This document shows, piece by piece, positions 1 through 8,512 of a DNA stretch of 54,761 nt; the first letter of the stretch is position 1, and each line of letters opens with the position of its first letter. The position numbers and the translations under genes were made by a program. The notes under the pieces were generated by a model that searched no databases, was not told where the DNA came from, and saw nothing but the letters and a program-made list of their open reading frames with translations. The DNA is from Candidatus Gastranaerophilales bacterium (GTDB taxonomy: Bacteria; Cyanobacteriota; Vampirovibrionia; Gastranaerophilales; Gastranaerophilaceae), in contig CANPYC010000012.1 in the NCBI GenBank assembly GCA_947587615.1, forward strand, positions 1 to 54,761, written 5' to 3'.

Positions 1-639
1 AAAAAAGATGACTTTGATGAACTGAAAACGGATGAAATTCCAAAAGAAATTAAAGAAACATTATATGAAGATAATGACGCTAATTCGCCAAAAGAAGCAA
101 TAAAAGAAGCAATAAAAGAAACTAAAGAAAATATAGAAAATACACAAAAAGCCGCACAAGAAAATACGGAAAAAAATATAGAACAAACAGAACAAAAAAG
201 GCAGGCAATAGAATTAAAATCCAAAATCGAACTCAAAAGCCAAAGCGCTAATGTTGATGAAATCATTGAAACATTCTCGGATAAATACGGAGTAGACAGC
301 GACTTTATAAAAGCAATCATAAAACAGGAATCGGGCTTTAACCCAAAAGCCACAAGCAAAAAAGGCGCAATGGGTTTAATGCAGCTAATGCCAAAAACAG
401 CTAAAAGCCTTGGTGTAACTAATGCTTACAACCCTTGGGAAAATATTGAAGGCGGAGTGAAACACATAAACAGACTTTTAAAAAAATATGACAATAACTA
501 TGAGCTTGCTCTTGCCGCTTATAACGCAGGAGAAGGCGCAGTTAAAAGATACGGGGGTATTCCTCCCTACAAAGAAACTCAAAACTATGTAAATTCAATT
601 ATAAGCTCATTTAATAAATTAAAAGAGGCTAAAATATGA
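1..639 (+). CDS. Lytic transglycosylase (SLT domain), 5' truncated by window
   Basis: The frame is open from base 1, so the gene starts upstream of the window and the ATG at 370 is internal. The visible part begins with about 80 residues of Lys/Glu-rich, probably coiled or linker sequence, with short EAIKEAIKE repeats. A C-terminal transglycosylase SLT domain follows: IKQESGFNP carries the likely catalytic Glu, then GAMGLMQLMPKTA and AAYNAGEGAVKRYGG. Such enzymes cut peptidoglycan. Its stop codon overlaps the start of the next flagellar gene (ATGA), so it is translationally coupled to the flagellar operon. It probably opens the wall for the rod, which suits the downstream FlgJ lacking its own muramidase domain. 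The family is certain; the flagellar role is inferred from position. Confidence 0.88.
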   Translation, partial: KKDDFDELKTDEIPKEIKETLYEDNDANSPKEAIKEAIKETKENIENTQKAAQENTEKNIEQTEQKRQAIELKSKIELKSQSANVDEIIETFSDKYGVDSDFIKAIIKQESGFNPKATSKKGAMGLMQLMPKTAKSLGVTNAYNPWENIEGGVKHINRLLKKYDNNYELALAAYNAGEGAVKRYGGIPPYKETQNYVNSIISSFNKLKEAKI

Positions 640-1493
640 TATCAAGAGGTATTGCAACAACTGCAAAAGGCATGCAGGCTATGTTAGATTTTGAAGACGT
701 GACGGCTCATAACCTTGCAAACGTTACAACAGACGGTTTTAAAAGAAGTCATATAACTTTTCAAGATATTATGGAATCAAACGTGCAGTCAAAAAATGCG
801 CAAGGCAGATATAAAGACGTAGGAACATTAAGTATCGGCTCAAGAGCAGATAGAACATACATAGATTTTTCTCAAGCAGGCTTGGCTGAATCAGGTAACA
901 AGCTTGATGTTGCTTTTCAAGGGGACGGATTTTTTAAAGTAAGATTAAGAGATGTACCCGATAACGTTCAATATGATGAAAAACATTATTACTATCAAAG
1001 AACGGGTAAATTTGCTCTTGATGATGATAATTATTTAATTAATCGTGAAGGCGATTATATTATGGATACTCAAAACCGCAGAATTAGAATAACAAGAGAC
1101 CCCGATACCGAAGATATAACGGAGATGAACAGAACCGATTTAACCCAAGATTTAATTATAAGCGAAAACGGACAAATTGAGCTAAACAGCGGGGATTTCA
1201 GAAGCACGCTTCAAAAAATTCAAATTTGCGATTTTTTGGATAAAACAAAAATTTCAACCATAGGACAGGGAAAATACCTTCCGATATACGGACAGGACGC
1301 AGGTTTATACACCAAACAAGACGGAACATACAGCTTGCAACAAGGTATGAATGAAATGTCCAATTCAAGTACAATTGTTGAAATGATTAATTCAATTAAT
1401 GTTTCAAGAGGTTATGAATCTTTAAGCAACATTTTAAAAAGTCAAAGCGAGTCAATTCAACAGTTAATCAATGTAGGTAATATTTCAAGATAA
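636..1493 (+). CDS. flgF: Flagellar basal-body rod protein, FlgF-like
   Basis: This 285-residue protein belongs to the FlgE/FlgF/FlgG family. The N-terminal rod motif (AMLDFEDVTAHNLANVTTDG) and the C-terminal helix (EMINSINVSRGYESLSNILK) form the coiled coil of axial proteins, and GDGFFKV marks the central domain. It lies directly before flgG, the usual position of flgF (proximal rod). The start overlaps the transglycosylase stop by four bases. Because FlgF and FlgG are close paralogues, the name depends mainly on order: the next gene matches FlgG more closely. It is exported through the flagellar type III apparatus and has no Sec signal. Confidence 0.85.
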   Translation: MISRGIATTAKGMQAMLDFEDVTAHNLANVTTDGFKRSHITFQDIMESNVQSKNAQGRYKDVGTLSIGSRADRTYIDFSQAGLAESGNKLDVAFQGDGFFKVRLRDVPDNVQYDEKHYYYQRTGKFALDDDNYLINREGDYIMDTQNRRIRITRDPDTEDITEMNRTDLTQDLIISENGQIELNSGDFRSTLQKIQICDFLDKTKISTIGQGKYLPIYGQDAGLYTKQDGTYSLQQGMNEMSNSSTIVEMINSINVSRGYESLSNILKSQSESIQQLINVGNISR

Positions 1494-1516
1494 AATATCT
1501 TGATGGGGAGAATAAA

Positions 1517-2302
1517 ATGCTAAGAGCACTTACAACCGCAGCAACAGGTATGATAGCTCAACAGAATAACTTAGATGTTATTTCTCATAATATTGCGAAC
1601 TTATCAACCTATGGCTATAAAAAAGTTAGAGCAGAATTTCAAGATTTATTAAGTCAAATTTATCGCACCCCGGGGGCTCAAATGGGTCAGGGGACATATC
1701 AGCCCGTCGGTGTTGAAATTGGTCTTGGTGTTAAAACTTGTGCTACAAACAGAATTTTTACAACAGGAACACTGCAATCAACAGATAGGCAACTTGATAT
1801 GGCAATAGCAGGAGACGGCTTTTTTCAAATAAGCCTTGATGACGGCTCAATTGCTTATACAAGAGATGGCTCTTGGCAGATGGATTCTAACGGACAAATA
1901 GTAACATCTGACGGATATCAATTGCAGCCTCCTATAACAATCCCGATTAATGCAAAAGATATCACTGTTTCTCAAGCGGGGATTGTATCTTGTACAACAG
2001 GAACAAACTCTGAGCAAACTCAATTAGGGCAAATTCAGCTTGTTAAGTTTCAAAACCCTTCGGGGCTTTTAGCTATCGGACATAACCTTTATAGAGAAAC
2101 GCAAGCTTCAGGTACTCCCCTGCAAGGAACAGCAGGCGAGGACGGCTACGGAACAATTGAGCAATGTTTCATTGAAGGTTCAAACGTTCAAACAGTTGAA
2201 GAATTAATCGGACTGATTAAAACGGAGCGTGCTTATGAATCTAATTCAAAAGTAATTACGGCAGGTTCAGATATATTACAGCAAACTAATCAAATAGTAT
2301 AG
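1517..2302 (+). CDS. flgG: Flagellar basal-body distal rod protein FlgG
   Basis: At 261 residues it has the usual FlgG length. It starts with MLRALTTAATGMIAQQNNLD followed by ISHNIANLSTYGYKK, the classic rod-protein signature. The centre has AIAGDGFFQI and the C-terminus has EELIGLIKTERAYESNSK. FlgG forms the distal rod crossing the periplasm through the P and L rings, whose genes follow immediately. A GGGAG ribosome binding site precedes the ATG. It is an export substrate of the flagellar secretion system rather than of Sec. Confidence 0.95.
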   Translation: MLRALTTAATGMIAQQNNLDVISHNIANLSTYGYKKVRAEFQDLLSQIYRTPGAQMGQGTYQPVGVEIGLGVKTCATNRIFTTGTLQSTDRQLDMAIAGDGFFQISLDDGSIAYTRDGSWQMDSNGQIVTSDGYQLQPPITIPINAKDITVSQAGIVSCTTGTNSEQTQLGQIQLVKFQNPSGLLAIGHNLYRETQASGTPLQGTAGEDGYGTIEQCFIEGSNVQTVEELIGLIKTERAYESNSKVITAGSDILQQTNQIV

Positions 2303-2316
2303 CGGTTTAAAAAATT

Positions 2317-3039
2317 ATGAAAAGAAATATTAAAAATTTAATCTTGCTTTTATTCTTGCTATTTAGCGTAAATAGCGCTCTTTGCTATACTTTAACAAGT
2401 GATGAGCTTGAAAATATAGTAAAGAGTGAAGTTGAAAACCAAATAAAAAGCGATATTTTAAATTATTCAACCGATTATAAAATTGATGTTTACAATATCC
2501 CAAAAACTCCCGTAGTAACAGCAGAAAGCTCACTTCCAAAAGTTGAAGTAATAGCGCAGGATAACTCTTTTAAAATTAATTCTTACAAAAGGGTAATAAT
2601 TAAAAATTCTAAAGATAATATTATAAAATCTTTCCCGATAAACGTTAAAGTTGCAATATTTAAAGAAGTTTTATGCGCCAAGGAGCAAATTCCTTTTAAT
2701 TCTGAAATAAACCAAGAAAACTCCTACATGCTAAAAAAGGATATTTCAAAATATTTAGATAGAACGATTGATACACCGCTTAATTCAATGATATCTTCAA
2801 AAATTTATCAAAAAGATGAAATTATCCTAAAAACTCAAACGAAACAAAAAGCGGTAATGGTTAAAAATTCAACAATAGATATTATCTTTCTTTCTTCAAA
2901 AGGTTTAAAAATCACTCTTGAAGGTAAAGCGCTGAATGACGGAGCAATAGGAGATGTAATTCTTGTTCGCTCAAATAAATATAATAAAACATATAGCGCA
3001 ACAATAAATTCGGCAAAACAAGCAACGGTAAGGATATAA
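2317..3039 (+). CDS. flgA: Flagellar P-ring assembly chaperone FlgA
   Basis: This 240-residue protein has a clear Sec signal peptide (a basic start, then a Leu/Phe-rich core ending near residue 23). The C-terminal half is SAF-like: ILKTQTKQKAVMVKNSTID, then LEGKALNDGAIGDVILVRS, the typical FlgA ending. FlgA is a periplasmic chaperone for P-ring (FlgI) polymerisation. It sits 14 bases after flgG and 2 bases before flgH, inside the ring genes. The N-terminal domain is poorly conserved, as is normal for the family. Confidence 0.9.
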   Translation: MKRNIKNLILLLFLLFSVNSALCYTLTSDELENIVKSEVENQIKSDILNYSTDYKIDVYNIPKTPVVTAESSLPKVEVIAQDNSFKINSYKRVIIKNSKDNIIKSFPINVKVAIFKEVLCAKEQIPFNSEINQENSYMLKKDISKYLDRTIDTPLNSMISSKIYQKDEIILKTQTKQKAVMVKNSTIDIIFLSSKGLKITLEGKALNDGAIGDVILVRSNKYNKTYSATINSAKQATVRI

Positions 3040-3041
3040 AA

Positions 3042-3650
3042 ATGAAAAAATTATTGGTATTATCACTGGTTTTAATTTCATATAATATTGCAAGGGCTGA
3101 AAGCTTATTTTCTCTCAATGCTTCTCAAAATGCCATGATTGAGCCAAAAGCACTGTTTTCATCCGTTAGAGCAAGAGGTGTAGGGGATTTAGTTTCAATA
3201 ATTATAGATGAAACCCCAAGCTCAATTGATTCCGGGACTTATGAAACAAATAAATCAAGTTCACTCGCTGAAAATTTTACAAACGCACTTAACACAATAT
3301 TTAAAACCAAACTCAAAGACTCCTTAAACGGTACTAACGGAGATTTAGACGTATCCGGTTCAACTCAGGTAACAAGAAACATGACATTAACCGATAGCGT
3401 TGTAGCTCAAGTTGTTCAGGTTTTACCGAACGGAAATTTACTTGTGCAGGGTAAAAAGAGCCTTGTAAGCCAAAATGAAAGAGTTGATTTAATAGTATCG
3501 GGAATAGTCGATCCCAGATGGATAAATCAAACAGGAGAAATTTTATCAAGCCATGTAGCTAATCTTCAATACGCTATGAGCGGCTCGGGCACTGTTTCAA
3601 GAGGTCAAAACGAAGGTATATTGGATAGAGCAATCAGAACCGTATTCTAA
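3042..3650 (+). CDS. flgH: Flagellar L-ring protein FlgH
   Basis: This 202-residue protein carries FlgH hallmarks: RARGVGDLVSIIIDETPSS near residue 45, the VVQVLPNGNLLVQGKKSL core, and SGIVDPRWINQTGEILSSH towards the end. It forms the outer-membrane L ring, so the cell should have an outer membrane. FlgH is normally a lipoprotein with a Cys after the signal peptide. Here the signal peptide ends near ARAES and the whole protein has no cysteine, so it cannot be lipidated in the usual way. It starts two bases after flgA and is followed closely by flgI. Confidence 0.94.
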   Translation: MKKLLVLSLVLISYNIARAESLFSLNASQNAMIEPKALFSSVRARGVGDLVSIIIDETPSSIDSGTYETNKSSSLAENFTNALNTIFKTKLKDSLNGTNGDLDVSGSTQVTRNMTLTDSVVAQVVQVLPNGNLLVQGKKSLVSQNERVDLIVSGIVDPRWINQTGEILSSHVANLQYAMSGSGTVSRGQNEGILDRAIRTVF

Positions 3651-3663
3651 TATAGGTAAAATT

Positions 3664-4779
3664 ATGAAAATTAAAAAAATAACAGCATTAATAAGTATTC
3701 TTTTATTGTTATGTTTTGAATTAGCTCCTGTCGGTGCAATATCAGAGCAAACCGTAAGAATAAAAGACGTAACCCACGTTAAAGGAATAAGAGAAAATCA
3801 AGCGGTAGGTTACGGGCTTGTTGTCGGGCTTCAAAATACGGGGGATAATTCCCGTCATACGCAAATGACAAGCCAGCAAATGCTTCTATCTTTAGGAACG
3901 GTTATTGACCAATCAAACTATATTCAAAAAGGTACATCAGCTGCCGTTATTGTAACAGCTACAATTCCGCCTTTTGCAAAAGAAGGAGATAAAATTGATG
4001 TTACGGTATCTGCCATGGCGGACGCTAAAAGTCTTGCAGGCGGTGTTTTAGTTCAAACGCAATTGAGAGCACCGAACGGAGAAATTGTAGCGGTTGCACA
4101 AGGTCCTGTTACTGTTGGAGGTGTCAGAGCCGCAGCAGGCGGCGCAAGCGCTTCAAAAGGCGTTACAACAACGGGAAGAGTACCGGGCGGCGCTATAATG
4201 GAAAGAGATATTCTATCTACAATAGGAGATGAAACATCTCTTACTTTGTTATTAGATAAAGCAGACTATACAATGGCTTCAAGAATATCCAAAACAATCT
4301 CAAACAGAATTTCACCCGCAAAGGCACTGGATGGAAGCGCTGTTGAAGTAAGTATTCCTTATAAATATCAAAATGACAGAGTAACATTTTTATCTTTAAT
4401 TGAAAATCAAATAGTAGGGCTTGTTTCTCAAAAGGCAAAAGTTGTTGTTAACGAAAGAACAGGGACTATTGTTATAGGGGGAAATACAAAGCTTTTACCC
4501 GCAGCAGTTGCCCACGGCGGAATAACCGTTACAATTCAAGTTGAAAATGAAGTAATACAGCCAAACCCCTTGGCGGGAGGCGAAACAGCGCTCCAACAAA
4601 ATGCGCAAATTCAAATAACCGAAAAGCAGGGTTCTTTAATTCAGATGGAAGCCAATTCAAGCTTATCAGACCTTGTTAGCGCTCTTAACAATATTGGTGT
4701 TACACCCTTAGATTTAATTGCAATATTACAGGCACTAGCCTCAGCAGGCTCCCTGCAAGCGGAAATTGAGGTAATATAA
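3664..4779 (+). CDS. flgI: Flagellar P-ring protein FlgI
   Basis: At 371 residues it has the family length, with a Sec signal peptide in the first 25 or so residues. Conserved blocks include IKDVTHVKGIRENQAVGYGL, VVGLQNTGDNSRHTQMTSQQ, VTVSAMADAKSLAGGVLVQT and the C-terminal SDLVSALNNIGVTPLDLIAI. FlgI polymerises around the distal rod in the peptidoglycan layer, aided by FlgA. The stop codon shares a base with the next start (TAATG), indicating tight coupling to flgJ. Confidence 0.96.
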   Translation: MKIKKITALISILLLLCFELAPVGAISEQTVRIKDVTHVKGIRENQAVGYGLVVGLQNTGDNSRHTQMTSQQMLLSLGTVIDQSNYIQKGTSAAVIVTATIPPFAKEGDKIDVTVSAMADAKSLAGGVLVQTQLRAPNGEIVAVAQGPVTVGGVRAAAGGASASKGVTTTGRVPGGAIMERDILSTIGDETSLTLLLDKADYTMASRISKTISNRISPAKALDGSAVEVSIPYKYQNDRVTFLSLIENQIVGLVSQKAKVVVNERTGTIVIGGNTKLLPAAVAHGGITVTIQVENEVIQPNPLAGGETALQQNAQIQITEKQGSLIQMEANSSLSDLVSALNNIGVTPLDLIAILQALASAGSLQAEIEVI

Positions 4780-5111
4780 TGACTTACATTGAAAACATAG
4801 GCTCAAGTTATATGCAAAACAGCTCCGATTTAGCGGAGATTGAAAACATTAAAAGAGGAACAAAATCGCAAAAAGAACAACTAAAAAAAGTTGCAGTTGA
4901 ATTTGAGTCGATATTTGTTGCAAAAATGTTAAATGAGATGGAAAAAACAGTGGATAAAGAAGGGTCATTGTTTCAAGAGTCAAAATATCTTGATAATTTA
5001 AAATCGTTTATGTATAACGATATTGCAAGAAATATCGCTCAAAACCCCAATACAAGTATAGGTATAGCAAAACAATTGTATTTACAGCTTGAAAAGACTG
5101 TTAAGGATTAA
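4779..5111 (+). CDS. flgJ: Rod-binding protein, FlgJ N-terminal domain type
   Basis: This 110-residue protein matches only the N-terminal rod-binding half of FlgJ: KKVAVEFESIFVAKMLNEME, then a helical tail ending GIAKQLYLQLEK. Enterobacterial FlgJ has a second, muramidase domain of about 150 residues, which is missing here. Many non-enterobacterial FlgJ proteins are like this, with a separate lytic enzyme. The transglycosylase at the start of this operon is the obvious partner. The start overlaps the flgI stop by one base. Confidence 0.88.
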   Translation: MTYIENIGSSYMQNSSDLAEIENIKRGTKSQKEQLKKVAVEFESIFVAKMLNEMEKTVDKEGSLFQESKYLDNLKSFMYNDIARNIAQNPNTSIGIAKQLYLQLEKTVKD

Positions 5112-5114
5112 TAA

Positions 5115-5450
5115 ATGGATATTAATAATAACTCGAATATATCGGCTAATATATCGGCAAATATTACTAATAACGTTATATCTTCTCTTTCAAAGATTAA
5201 TTTAAACACTGCAAAACGTGCCTTTGAAACGGCAAAAGAAGAGCTGAACAACGAAACTTCCAAGCCTAAAGAAGAAGAAACAAAAAAAGAAGATATATCT
5301 TTAATTGATAATAAAAAAACGCAAAAAATTCCTCTTGATATTAAAGATGTCCAAAAATACGCCGATTATATGGGTGAAAAATTAACAATTGATGATATAA
5401 ATTATGGATTAATGTATGGAAGAAGCGTAATCGCCGACTTTAGCGCATAA
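5115..5450 (+). CDS. Unrecognised small flagellar-operon protein (flgM position)
   Basis: I do not recognise this 111-residue protein by sequence. It has an Asn/Ser-rich start with two ISANI repeats, a charged middle (KPKEEETKKED), and a more conserved-looking C-terminus (DIKDVQKYADYMGEKLTIDD, then YGLMYGRSVIADFSA). It has no signal peptide, membrane segment or cysteine. It begins 3 bases after flgJ and ends 12 bases before flgN, so it is co-expressed with the hook-junction genes. This slot often holds the anti-sigma factor flgM, and size and low-complexity N-terminus would suit, but I cannot see the FlgM C-terminal motif. Treat as hypothetical. Confidence 0.7.
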   Translation: MDINNNSNISANISANITNNVISSLSKINLNTAKRAFETAKEELNNETSKPKEEETKKEDISLIDNKKTQKIPLDIKDVQKYADYMGEKLTIDDINYGLMYGRSVIADFSA

Positions 5451-5462
5451 GGTAAGTTAAAA

Positions 5463-5858
5463 ATGGAATATAATGAAGTATTAAACGCTTATCAAGAGCT
5501 TAAGAGTACTCTTGAAGCAAAAAAAGAAGCAATAATCAAAAAAAACATGGAGCAATTGAGCTTAACGGATGAAAATACAATTGTTTTGCTGGAAAAAATT
5601 CAAAAATTTGATTTGAAAAATACTCCGAATAATTTTTCACCCGAGCAAAAAGAAGCCCTAAGAAAGCTCGGAAACGAAATTAAACAAATACAGGAAAATA
5701 ACGAAATCTTAATACAACACTCTCTTGATGTTATAAATAACCTATTATCTGGTATATTAAATATAGCACAACAAGATAAATGTTCCTATAATTCAAAAGG
5801 GATGAGTTGTACTCAAGATGAAAGCTTAGATATTTCATCCATCACGGAAGAAGCATAA
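5463..5858 (+). CDS. flgN: FlgN-like flagellar export chaperone
   Basis: This 131-residue protein is almost entirely helical, with the FlgN pattern: an N-terminal helix (YNEVLNAYQELKSTLEAKKE), a central Gln/Leu-rich helix, and a C-terminal helix (NNEILIQHSLDVINNLLSGI) ending in a loose tail. FlgN chaperones FlgK and FlgL to the export gate, and flgK begins 17 bases downstream, which is the usual order. The FlgN family is poorly conserved, so the call relies on both fold pattern and context. Confidence 0.8.
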   Translation: MEYNEVLNAYQELKSTLEAKKEAIIKKNMEQLSLTDENTIVLLEKIQKFDLKNTPNNFSPEQKEALRKLGNEIKQIQENNEILIQHSLDVINNLLSGILNIAQQDKCSYNSKGMSCTQDESLDISSITEEA

Positions 5859-5875
5859 TTTAAAAGGATTTAATT

Positions 5876-7423
5876 ATGTCATTAGGTCAAAGTATGAATA
5901 TTACCCTTGGTTCTATGAGAAATAACCAGTATGCACTGACCGTTGTTTCTCAAAACATTGCCAATGCTTTTGTACCGGGGTACCATAGACAAAGGGTAAA
6001 TTTTCAAACAAACGAATATACAACGGACTGCCGTAACGTTATTGAAACAATAAGAGGTATGAACGGCGCTTCAATTGCTTCTTTATCAAACTATATTGAT
6101 GACGGCACATTTAAAAGTATGATTGACGCTAATTCTGACGCTCAATACTATAATAAACTTGCCGATAATCTGGGGGCTCTGGAAGATTTAGCCGATAATT
6201 TAGGCGACAACGGCTTAAATGCTCTTTTGAATGATTTTTATTCCGCTGCAGCAGACCTTGAAAAACATCCTACGGATTTAACCGTAAGGCGTCAATTTGC
6301 TTATGCTGCGCAGAATATCTGTGATAAATTTAATCAACTGTCCTCTAAATGTGATGAAATTCAACAGGATAAAGCAGGAGATATTCAAACACAAACAGAC
6401 GTTATAAACGGTTTATTGGAAAGCCTTGCTTCCGCTAATCAAGAATATGTTAAAAACGGTCAAAACCCTCAGCTTAAAGCTGAAATTAATTCAATTTTAG
6501 AAGAATTATCAAACTATATGGATGTTGAAACGCAGACCAATCCAAACGGTTCTGTTAATCTCTATATAGCAGGTGTACCCGTTGTTCAGGGGGGTGAGCA
6601 AAAATATTCTCTTAACGCAACATTTGACCCTAATAACCCTGATAATGCGCTTCAATTCTCTCTGCAATCGCTTGAAAATCCTGATTATGTTATAACCGAT
6701 GGAGTTAATGAAAGCTTTAAATCGGGCGCACTAAAAGCGGATATTGAATTTTTAAACGGCAAAGGTAAAGATTTTTCAAATATCAACGACTTTAAAGGTG
6801 CAATAAATTCCGCAGCAAAAGCTTTTGCAAAAGCTCTAAACGAAATTCAAACTTACAGTAACGGTAATGTAGTCGCTGCTTCAATAAAAGCGGGTGACGA
6901 AGGAAAAATGGAGCTTCAAGAATCAACTGTAAAATTTCTTGTTTCATCAAGCGGCAATGATGATGAAATTGACGCTTCAAATATCTCCGTTAATCAACAA
7001 ATCTTAGACGACCCTTATTTAATTGCGGCAGCAAGAATTGATAAATCACAATACAAAGACGCTGACGGTAATCTAACCGATGATTGGAAAAAAGCAGTCG
7101 GAAACTCTGACAATGCGGTTGAATTTGGTTTATTAAAAGACGCTAAAATTTGCACATACGATAACGGAGTAGCTTGCACATTATCGCAATTTTTAACCGA
7201 TACTGCGGCAAAGAACGGAATCGATGTTGCAAATGCACAAAATAAAGCTGATGTAGCTAATTCGTTAGCAGCTAACGACGCAGCCAACTACGCTAATTTA
7301 ATCGGAGTTAATCTTGATGAAGAACTTGCGGATATGCTTAAATATCAAAGAGCTTACGAAGCTTCTTGCAGGATGTTCTCAACGATTGACAGCTTAATCA
7401 GTACTATTATTAATATGGTATAA
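5876..7423 (+). CDS. flgK: Flagellar hook-associated protein 1, FlgK
   Basis: This 515-residue protein begins MSLGQSMNITLGSMRNNQYA and has the axial-protein motif VVSQNIANAFVPGYHRQRVN. The C-terminus has the family's terminal helix (DMLKYQRAYEASCRMFSTID). FlgK forms the first hook-filament junction ring. Length is close to the usual 470-550. An AAGGA site precedes the ATG. It lies between its chaperone gene and flgL in a tightly spaced operon. Confidence 0.95.
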   Translation: MSLGQSMNITLGSMRNNQYALTVVSQNIANAFVPGYHRQRVNFQTNEYTTDCRNVIETIRGMNGASIASLSNYIDDGTFKSMIDANSDAQYYNKLADNLGALEDLADNLGDNGLNALLNDFYSAAADLEKHPTDLTVRRQFAYAAQNICDKFNQLSSKCDEIQQDKAGDIQTQTDVINGLLESLASANQEYVKNGQNPQLKAEINSILEELSNYMDVETQTNPNGSVNLYIAGVPVVQGGEQKYSLNATFDPNNPDNALQFSLQSLENPDYVITDGVNESFKSGALKADIEFLNGKGKDFSNINDFKGAINSAAKAFAKALNEIQTYSNGNVVAASIKAGDEGKMELQESTVKFLVSSSGNDDEIDASNISVNQQILDDPYLIAAARIDKSQYKDADGNLTDDWKKAVGNSDNAVEFGLLKDAKICTYDNGVACTLSQFLTDTAAKNGIDVANAQNKADVANSLAANDAANYANLIGVNLDEELADMLKYQRAYEASCRMFSTIDSLISTIINMV

Positions 7424-7437
7424 AAAGGATTTTTACA

Positions 7438-8349
7438 ATGAGAGTTTCATCTTCCTATCTGTCAAGTTTTGCAACGAGTTCAACAAGCTCGGCTTATGAT
7501 AAATATCTTGATACCATGAAAAAAATCGTTTCCGGTAAAAAGTTTCAAAAACCGTCGCAAGACCCTGTTGGCGCTTCAAAAGTCTTGAAGCTCAACGATC
7601 AGCTTGCAAAATTAAACCAGTATCAGGGAAATATTCAAGCTGCAACAAATGAAATGAATCTTGCTTTTGATACTTTAGGAGATGTTAACGATGAATTAGG
7701 CAATATCAGAAGGCTTGTTGCGGAAGCAGCCAATGCAACCACAACACCCGAGAGCGCTAAAGCCATTGCAACAGATATCGACCAGCGTGTTTCAACAATT
7801 TTAGACAAAATGAACACAAAATATCTTGACAATTATATATTTTCAGGCACATATACTCAAGAAGCAACCTACACAAAGGCACAAGACGGAACAGTTACAT
7901 ATAACGGAAGCAGCAAAGCCACAGGGGATAGAAATTTATCAATTTCAGAAAATACAGTATTTGCCTATAACTTTACGGCAGAGCAAATATTCGGAACTCA
8001 AGACGACAACGGCAACTTCTTTAATCAAATGAGCGAGCTTAAAGAGCTTTTAAACAAAGACCCTTTAGATTATGACGGTATCAGAGAAAAGCTTGACGTA
8101 CTTGAAAAAGCTCAAAGTCAAATCATTGATACACAGGGGGAAATTTCTGCAAAAGTTACCAAGTTAATGACAACTCAATCAATTAACGAAGATACAATAA
8201 TTTCACTAACTGAAAACAAAGCGGATATTGAAGAACTTGATTTGGCAACAGCAGCAACAGACTTAGCCAACGCTCAAACAAGCCTTCAAGCAAGCTATTT
8301 AATCTCTACACAAATTCTAAACGGCGCAAGCCTTCTTGATTATATCTAA
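7438..8349 (+). CDS. flgL: Flagellar hook-associated protein 3, FlgL
   Basis: This 303-residue flagellin-like protein starts MRVSSSYLSS and has KIVSGKKFQKPSQDPVGASK, the FlgL/flagellin D0-D1 signature. The C-terminal helix (ATAATDLANAQTSLQASYLI) is also typical. FlgL forms the second junction ring on which the filament is built. It is 14 bases after flgK with its own AAAGGA site. It is the last gene of the operon, and a hairpin terminator follows 28 bases after the stop. Confidence 0.94.
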   Translation: MRVSSSYLSSFATSSTSSAYDKYLDTMKKIVSGKKFQKPSQDPVGASKVLKLNDQLAKLNQYQGNIQAATNEMNLAFDTLGDVNDELGNIRRLVAEAANATTTPESAKAIATDIDQRVSTILDKMNTKYLDNYIFSGTYTQEATYTKAQDGTVTYNGSSKATGDRNLSISENTVFAYNFTAEQIFGTQDDNGNFFNQMSELKELLNKDPLDYDGIREKLDVLEKAQSQIIDTQGEISAKVTKLMTTQSINEDTIISLTENKADIEELDLATAATDLANAQTSLQASYLISTQILNGASLLDYI

Positions 8350-8377
8350 CTTTAAAAAAAATTTAACTTACCATTGC

Positions 8378-8411
8378 CCTCTTATTTATAAAATATTTAA
8401 GAGGCTTTTTT
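8378..8411 (+). terminator. Rho-independent terminator of the flagellar operon
   Basis: A 7-bp perfect stem (CCTCTTA / TAAGAGG) with a 13-base loop is followed by a C and a run of seven T. It lies 28 bases after the flgL stop, and no + strand gene follows. Confidence 0.85.
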
Positions 8412-8512
8412 TATATTATAAACCTTTAGATTAATTTTTTCCATAAATTCGTATAAATTGATGATAGCAATATTAATTAATTTAACAAATTTTAATATAT
8501 TTTCTGATTAAA

